Source: JASFUX01 sp050050115 (GTDB lineage Bacteria > Pseudomonadota > Alphaproteobacteria > Caulobacterales > Maricaulaceae). From it: a stretch of 8,832 nt of DNA. The DNA lies in the NCBI GenBank assembly GCA_050050115.1, contig JASFUX010000147.1, positions 1 through 8,832 on the forward strand. The letters are read 5' to 3'. The notes below the pieces were generated by a model, which made no database searches, was not told the origin of the DNA, and saw nothing but the letters and a program-made list of their open reading frames with translations. How positions within the stretch are numbered: the stretch's first letter is position 1; every line of letters begins with the position of its first letter. The translations under genes were made by a program, and so were the position numbers. Shown in pieces: positions 6,303 to 8,832 of this stretch.

Positions 6303-7310
6303 ATGATTGAGGTCCTCGCGCCCGACGAGGGGGCCGTCGCCCGCGCCGCGGAGACGCTCGCGGCGGGCGGGCTCGTCGGCCTGCCGACCGAAACCGTCTA
6401 CGGCCTCGCCGCCCGCGCGGACTCCGACGAGGCGGTCGCCCGGCTCTACGCGGTCAAGGACCGGCCGCGGTTCAACCCGCTGATCGTCCACGCGGCGGAC
6501 GCCAGCGCGGCCCGCGCCCTGGTCAAGCCGACACCCCTGTTCGACCGCTTGGCCGAAGCTTTCTGGCCCGGCGCGCTGACCCTCGTCGCCGACCGAGCGG
6601 AGGGGGCCAAGGTCAGCGCCCTCGCCGCGGCCGGGCTCGACACCCTGGCCGTCCGGGTTCCGGGCCATCCCGTGACGCGCGACGTGATCGCGCGGCTCGG
6701 GCTCCCGATCGTCATGCCCAGCGCCAACCGCTCCGGCCGCCTGAGCCCCACCCGCGCCGCCGACGTCGCCCGGGATCTGGGCGATATGGTCGACCTGATC
6801 CTCGACGGCGGAACGTGCGCGGCGGGTGTTGAGTCCACGGTGATCGACGCGCGCGGCGAGACGCCCGTCCTCCTGCGCGCCGGCGCGCTCTCGCGCGTCG
6901 AGATCGAAGCGGTGGCCGGACCGCTCGGCGCTCCGTCGGGCGAAGACCCGGACCGCCCCGCATCGCCCGGCCAACTCGCCGCCCACTATGCGCCCCGCCG
7001 TGCGCGGCTGCGCTTGAACGCCGCCGCGCCCGCAAAGGGCGAAGCGTTCTTGGCGTTCGGCGCGACGCCGTTCGCCGAGCTCAATCTGTCAGTGAGCGGA
7101 AACCTGGTCGAAGCCGCCGCCCGCCTCTTCTCCTGCCTGCGCGCCCTCGACGACGCGGGCTACCCTGCGATCGCCGTCGCGCCGGTTCCAAACGAGGGCC
7201 TCGGCGAAGCGATCAACGATCGGTTGGCGCGGGCGGCGACGTGCGATTCTTCCTCCCCCACGGGGGAGGTGTCGGCGCAGCCGACGGAGGGGGATTGCCC
7301 CACCGCTTAA
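6303..7310 (+). CDS. tsaC: L-threonylcarbamoyladenylate synthase, Sua5/YrdC type, with repeat-encoded C-terminus
   Basis: TsaC/Sua5 makes threonylcarbamoyl-AMP from threonine, bicarbonate and ATP, the first step of t6A37 modification in tRNAs reading ANN codons; it acts in the cytoplasm. Residues 1-200 are the YrdC catalytic domain: GLPTETVYGLA (26-36), the KDRPRFNPL nucleotide/bicarbonate-site signature (K52, R54), WPGALTLV (88-95), PSANRSG (139-145) and ESTVID (177-182). The linker SPGQLAAHYAP (221-231) and the following domain mark the longer Sua5 form rather than short E. coli-type TsaC. Family homology ends near NEGLGEAINDRL (to residue 308). Residues 316-332 are encoded by a palindromic intergenic repeat, so the tail is unlikely to be ancestral. 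The ATG at 6303 lies 15 nt after the preceding stop with a poor ribosome site, suggesting translational coupling. Confidence 0.94.
   Translation: MIEVLAPDEGAVARAAETLAAGGLVGLPTETVYGLAARADSDEAVARLYAVKDRPRFNPLIVHAADASAARALVKPTPLFDRLAEAFWPGALTLVADRAEGAKVSALAAAGLDTLAVRVPGHPVTRDVIARLGLPIVMPSANRSGRLSPTRAADVARDLGDMVDLILDGGTCAAGVESTVIDARGETPVLLRAGALSRVEIEAVAGPLGAPSGEDPDRPASPGQLAAHYAPRRARLRLNAAAPAKGEAFLAFGATPFAELNLSVSGNLVEAAARLFSCLRALDDAGYPAIAVAPVPNEGLGEAINDRLARAATCDSSSPTGEVSAQPTEGDCPTA
7248..7299 (+). repeat. Palindromic repeat element, left copy, inside the tsaC 3' end
   Basis: The element consists of CCTCCCCC-AC-GGGGGAGG (7252-7269), then a hairpin GTCGGC-GCA-GCCGAC (7271-7285), then GGAGGGGGATTGCC (7286-7299). 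The final 14 bases are exactly reverse-complementary to 7375-7388, and the CCTCCCCC/GGGGGAGG stem is also repeated in the right copy. From memory, elements of this shape occur in many copies in alphaproteobacterial intergenic DNA. Here it lies in frame within the last codons of tsaC. Confidence 0.8.
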
Positions 7311-7374
7311 GTTCTTGCGCGACGGTCGCGCGTCGCATTTGGCGGCGGCCAAGTCGAAGCCCATTCAACCGCGA

Positions 7375-7424
7375 GGCAATCCCCCTCCGGCCCTTCGGGC
7401 CACCTCCCCCGAGGGGGAGGAAAG
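7375..7424 (-). repeat. Palindromic repeat element, right copy, inverted
   Basis: This copy reads GGCAATCCCCCTCC (7375-7388), a hairpin GGCCC-TTC-GGGCC (7389-7401), and CCTCCCCC-GA-GGGGGAGG (7403-7420). It is the inverted partner of 7248-7299 across a 75-nt spacer. The outer arms match exactly, whereas the central hairpin differs in sequence but not in form. It ends about 8 nt from the stop of the convergent lipoprotein gene and may help end transcription of both neighbours. Confidence 0.8.
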
Positions 7425-7431
7425 ATACTGC

Positions 7432-7899
7432 CTAAGGCGCGAAACTCGACCGCGCCGTGACGCCCCAGCGGCCGTCCTTGAGCTCCATCACATAAAGAGA
7501 CTGAAACCGCGCCAGCTCCGAACCGTCGGCGCGATAGCGGGCGAAAATTGTGTCAAGGTGCGCCTTGTCGTCCGAGCAGTGCACGATCTCGCGCCTGACC
7601 CATTCGCTGTGATCCCAGCCTGTCGCCGCGAGCCGGCCAAAAAGATCGTTCGACTGCGTTCCGGCCGCCTCCATCACCCGCACCGACCCGCTGGCGATCC
7701 GCACGTGCGGGAAATGGAACGTCTCCTCCCACGCGTCGACATCGCGGGCGTTGAAGGTCTCCATGTAAGCGTCCGTCGCCGCGAAGATCGCCGCGACCGG
7801 GCAATCGTCCGTCTGCACCGTCTCTGCAGCCGTCTGGGCACCACTCGCACAGCCGACAATGAGCAGCGCCGCTCCAAGAATTGATCCCTGACGCATCAT
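7432..7899 (-). CDS. SnoaL/NTF2-like predicted lipoprotein
   Basis: This 155-residue protein starts with MMRQGSILGAALLIVGC, a lipoprotein signal with lipobox IVGC and C17 as the lipid site. Residues about 35-155 look like an NTF2/SnoaL-like alpha-beta cone: an N-terminal helix (AIFAATDAYMETFNARDVDAW), FHFPHVRI, then GWDHSEW, HLDTIFARYRADGSE and a final strand GRWGVTARSSFAP. Such folds act as small-molecule binding domains or enzymes; the ligand here is unknown. A second cysteine pair (C36 in the DDCP motif and the HCSDD cysteine) could form a disulfide in the envelope. The start at 7899 is chosen because GGGAGGGG lies 6-7 nt upstream and it opens the signal sequence; the in-frame ATG 20 codons earlier (7959) has no such site. 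It is convergent with tsaC and divergent from the small ORF at 8031. Confidence 0.85.
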   Translation of the reverse strand: MMRQGSILGAALLIVGCASGAQTAAETVQTDDCPVAAIFAATDAYMETFNARDVDAWEETFHFPHVRIASGSVRVMEAAGTQSNDLFGRLAATGWDHSEWVRREIVHCSDDKAHLDTIFARYRADGSELARFQSLYVMELKDGRWGVTARSSFAP

Positions 7900-7912
7900 C
7901 TCGCCCCTCCCA

Positions 7913-7958
7913 TTTGTTCCTTGGTTCGTTGATCTTTGAACAAATTGAACGAAGTTCA
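7913..7958. promoter_or_regulatory. Cluster of GTTC/GAAC half-sites upstream of the SnoaL-like gene
   Basis: TTTGTTC (7913-7919) is exactly inverted by GAACAAA (7938-7944). Further half-sites are GTTC at 7924-7927, GAAC at 7947-7950 and GTTC at 7954-7957; the last two form the palindrome TGAAC-GAA-GTTCA (7946-7958). The cluster lies 14-59 nt upstream of the minus-strand start, where a promoter and operator are expected. The spacings do not match the alphaproteobacterial LexA box (GTTC-N7-GTTC). The binding protein is unknown. Confidence 0.35.
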
Positions 7959-8030
7959 CCGCATCGCCTCAACGGATTGGCAACAGCTTGCGAGCATACT
8001 CCGCATCCAGCTTAGGTGAAGGCGCACCTG

Positions 8031-8189
8031 GTGAACACCATTCGCAAAGACTCCTACGTCTACCCCGGCTTCGAGCTGGCGGGCGTCGAGACCCCCGCGG
8101 AGCGGGCGTTCACCCGTACGGTCTGCTTCTTCGCCCACGTGGGCGCTTGGCTCTACGACACGATGGCTGCGCCGACCTCGCGCCGCTAA
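8031..8189 (+). CDS. Small ORF with coding character, function unknown (possible gene remnant)
   Basis: GTG at 8031 opens 52 codons ending in TAA at 8187-8189. GAAGG sits 8 nt upstream, a good ribosome site; another in-frame GTG at 8016 is possible, directly preceded by an in-frame TAG. Codons are strongly GC-ending as in neighbouring real genes. The peptide starts NTIRKDSYVYPGFELAGVE and has an aromatic-rich C-terminal half, including CFFAHVGAWLYDTM. I recognise no family. It may be a genuine small protein or the surviving C-terminus of a larger gene whose upstream part is gone. The short length and non-ATG start keep confidence moderate. Confidence 0.45.
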   Translation: MNTIRKDSYVYPGFELAGVETPAERAFTRTVCFFAHVGAWLYDTMAAPTSRR

Positions 8190-8221
8190 GACCGTCCTCC
8201 GCGCCGCCTTTCACATCCCAA

Positions 8222-8244
8222 CTTGACGAAGCCCGCTTGACGAA
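8222..8244 (+). repeat. Tandem CTTGACGAA repeat upstream of the PaiB-like gene
   Basis: CTTGACGAA occurs at 8222-8230 and 8236-8244, a 14-bp period. Each copy contains TTGACG, which resembles a -35 hexamer, but no good -10 box is seen at a proper distance. It could be a tandem regulator site or part of the promoter of the gene starting at 8273. Confidence 0.3.
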
Positions 8245-8255
8245 AGCAGGCCGGG

Positions 8256-8272
8256 GCGCGCTCTTAGCGCGC
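8256..8272 (+). promoter_or_regulatory. Hairpin abutting the start codon of the PaiB-like gene
   Basis: GCGCGC (8256-8261) and GCGCGC (8267-8272) flank a TCTTA loop, and the ATG follows immediately. In RNA this short strong stem would occupy the usual ribosome-binding region; only GGGG just upstream could serve as a ribosome site. It may reduce translation or be an operator. GC-rich DNA makes chance occurrence plausible. Confidence 0.3.
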
Positions 8273-8832
8273 ATGTATCCCGCGCCGTCATTCCACGAAA
8301 CCGATCCCGAGCGCGTTCTCGACCTGTTCGAGGCGCATCCGCTCGCCCTGGTCTTTTGCGCCGGCGAGGCGGGCCCCCGGGCGAGTCATGTCCCGGTGAT
8401 CGTCGATCGCGCGCCGCGCCGCTTGCGATTTCACCTCAGCGGGAACAACCCGCTTGTCGGAGACCTCGTATCGAACGGGCGCTGCCTGATCGTCGCCTCC
8501 GGCCCGAACGCCTACGTCAGCCCCGACTGGTATGGTCGCGAGGATCAGCTGCTCGGCGACGACGGCGCCGACGGCGTGCTCGACGACCTGTCGACGCGGC
8601 AAGAAGAAGCGCTCGCGCCCAAGCCGATCTGGACGCGCGAGAAGATGTCGCCCGGCCGATATGAAAAGATGAGAGACCGCATTCGGGCGTTCGCCGTCGT
8701 CCCCGATCGGCTCGAAGCAATCTTCAAGCTCAGCCAAAACCGGCCGGCGGATGCGCGCGCCGGCGTGATCGAGGGCCTTGAAAACCGCGCCCGCCCGGGT
8801 GATGTCGAGATCGCTGCGCTGATGCGCGCCCT
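8273..8832 (+). CDS. PaiB-type FMN-binding protein, 3' end outside window, conserved segment missing
   Basis: The 186 visible residues match the FMN-binding negative transcriptional regulator (PaiB) family, split-barrel flavin proteins related to pyridoxamine-phosphate oxidase. Family blocks are MYPAPSFHETD (1-11), SHVPVIVD (38-45), HLSGNNPL (54-61), GPNAYVSPDWYG (77-88), LAPKPIW and KMSPG (114-128) and a KLSQNRPADARAGVIEGLE stretch (152-170). In relatives the DWYG...Q segment is followed by (V)PTWNY-aVH-xG, the most conserved part of the family. Here, after D91-Q92, the sequence passes straight to LLGDDGADGVLDDL, so roughly 15-18 residues appear to be missing in frame. Flavin binding may therefore be lost or altered. 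The start at 8273 fits the family N-terminus although no clear ribosome site precedes it. The gene is open at the right edge. PaiB links to sporulation and protease repression come from Bacillus and should not be assumed here. Confidence 0.85.
   Translation, partial: MYPAPSFHETDPERVLDLFEAHPLALVFCAGEAGPRASHVPVIVDRAPRRLRFHLSGNNPLVGDLVSNGRCLIVASGPNAYVSPDWYGREDQLLGDDGADGVLDDLSTRQEEALAPKPIWTREKMSPGRYEKMRDRIRAFAVVPDRLEAIFKLSQNRPADARAGVIEGLENRARPGDVEIAALMRA

Noticed and set aside
4875..6986. Very long minus-strand open frame (703 codons) opposite the b561-YceI and tsaC genes
   Set aside because: It is Arg/Gly/Asp-rich with no recognisable domains, and it mirrors two well-supported plus-strand genes. 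Long antisense frames are common in GC-rich DNA.
7319..7336. GCGACG/CGTCGC hairpin between the two repeat copies
   Set aside because: It is a short GC-only stem of a kind expected by chance in DNA of this composition, with no T-run and no partner feature.
7916..7957. LexA (SOS) box among the GTTC/GAAC half-sites
   Set aside because: Alphaproteobacterial LexA needs direct half-sites with a 7-nt gap. The gaps between the like-oriented neighbouring half-sites here are 4 and 5 nt.
7900..7959. Earlier start (7959) for the SnoaL-like lipoprotein
   Set aside because: The extension would bury the lipoprotein signal behind 20 polar residues and covers the half-site cluster. The 7899 start has a strong ribosome site.

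Overview
The window is GC-rich with strongly GC-ending codons in most genes. Together with the gene content (YceI proteins, a cytochrome b561-YceI fusion, a two-domain Sua5-type TsaC, small lipoproteins and a CCTCCCCC/GGGGGAGG palindromic repeat) this suggests an alphaproteobacterium, perhaps near Caulobacterales or Hyphomonadales. The taxonomic placement is inference from memory of such genomes; no 16S or other marker is present.

Left part (1-3336). The left edge holds a minus-strand, frameshifted remnant of a cation diffusion facilitator (CDF) type transporter. Next come two plus-strand genes 18 nt apart that look like one operon: a 600-residue protein with an N-terminal CpXC-type cysteine domain, a zinc-metallopeptidase-like HEIGH motif and a poly-lysine tail, followed by a 361-residue predicted lipoprotein of unknown function. 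Codon use in these two genes looks less GC-extreme than in the rest of the window. The block ends at a perfect 16-bp inverted repeat lying between convergent genes.

Middle part (3376-7310). A minus-strand TIGR03084/maleylpyruvate-isomerase-like (DinB-fold) protein is divergent from a secreted YceI protein. After a likely terminator comes a cytochrome b561 fused through a fifth membrane helix to a second YceI domain. Then, 15 nt on, comes tsaC/sua5 for the tRNA t6A modification. The two YceI genes probably form a periplasmic isoprenoid/quinone-linked redox or carrier module. TsaC is a housekeeping passenger whose last residues are encoded by a palindromic repeat element.

Right part (7248-8832). 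Two inverted copies of the palindromic repeat separate tsaC from a convergent minus-strand SnoaL/NTF2-like lipoprotein. This is followed by a cluster of GTTC/GAAC half-sites, a small 52-codon plus-strand ORF with strong coding character, and the start of a PaiB-type FMN-binding protein that runs off the window. The PaiB-type protein appears to lack the family's most conserved segment (the PTWNY region). No tRNA, rRNA, CRISPR array, integrase or insertion sequence is seen. The strongest candidates for something undescribed are the CpXC-peptidase/lipoprotein pair, the repeat-extended TsaC, and the internally shortened PaiB-like protein.
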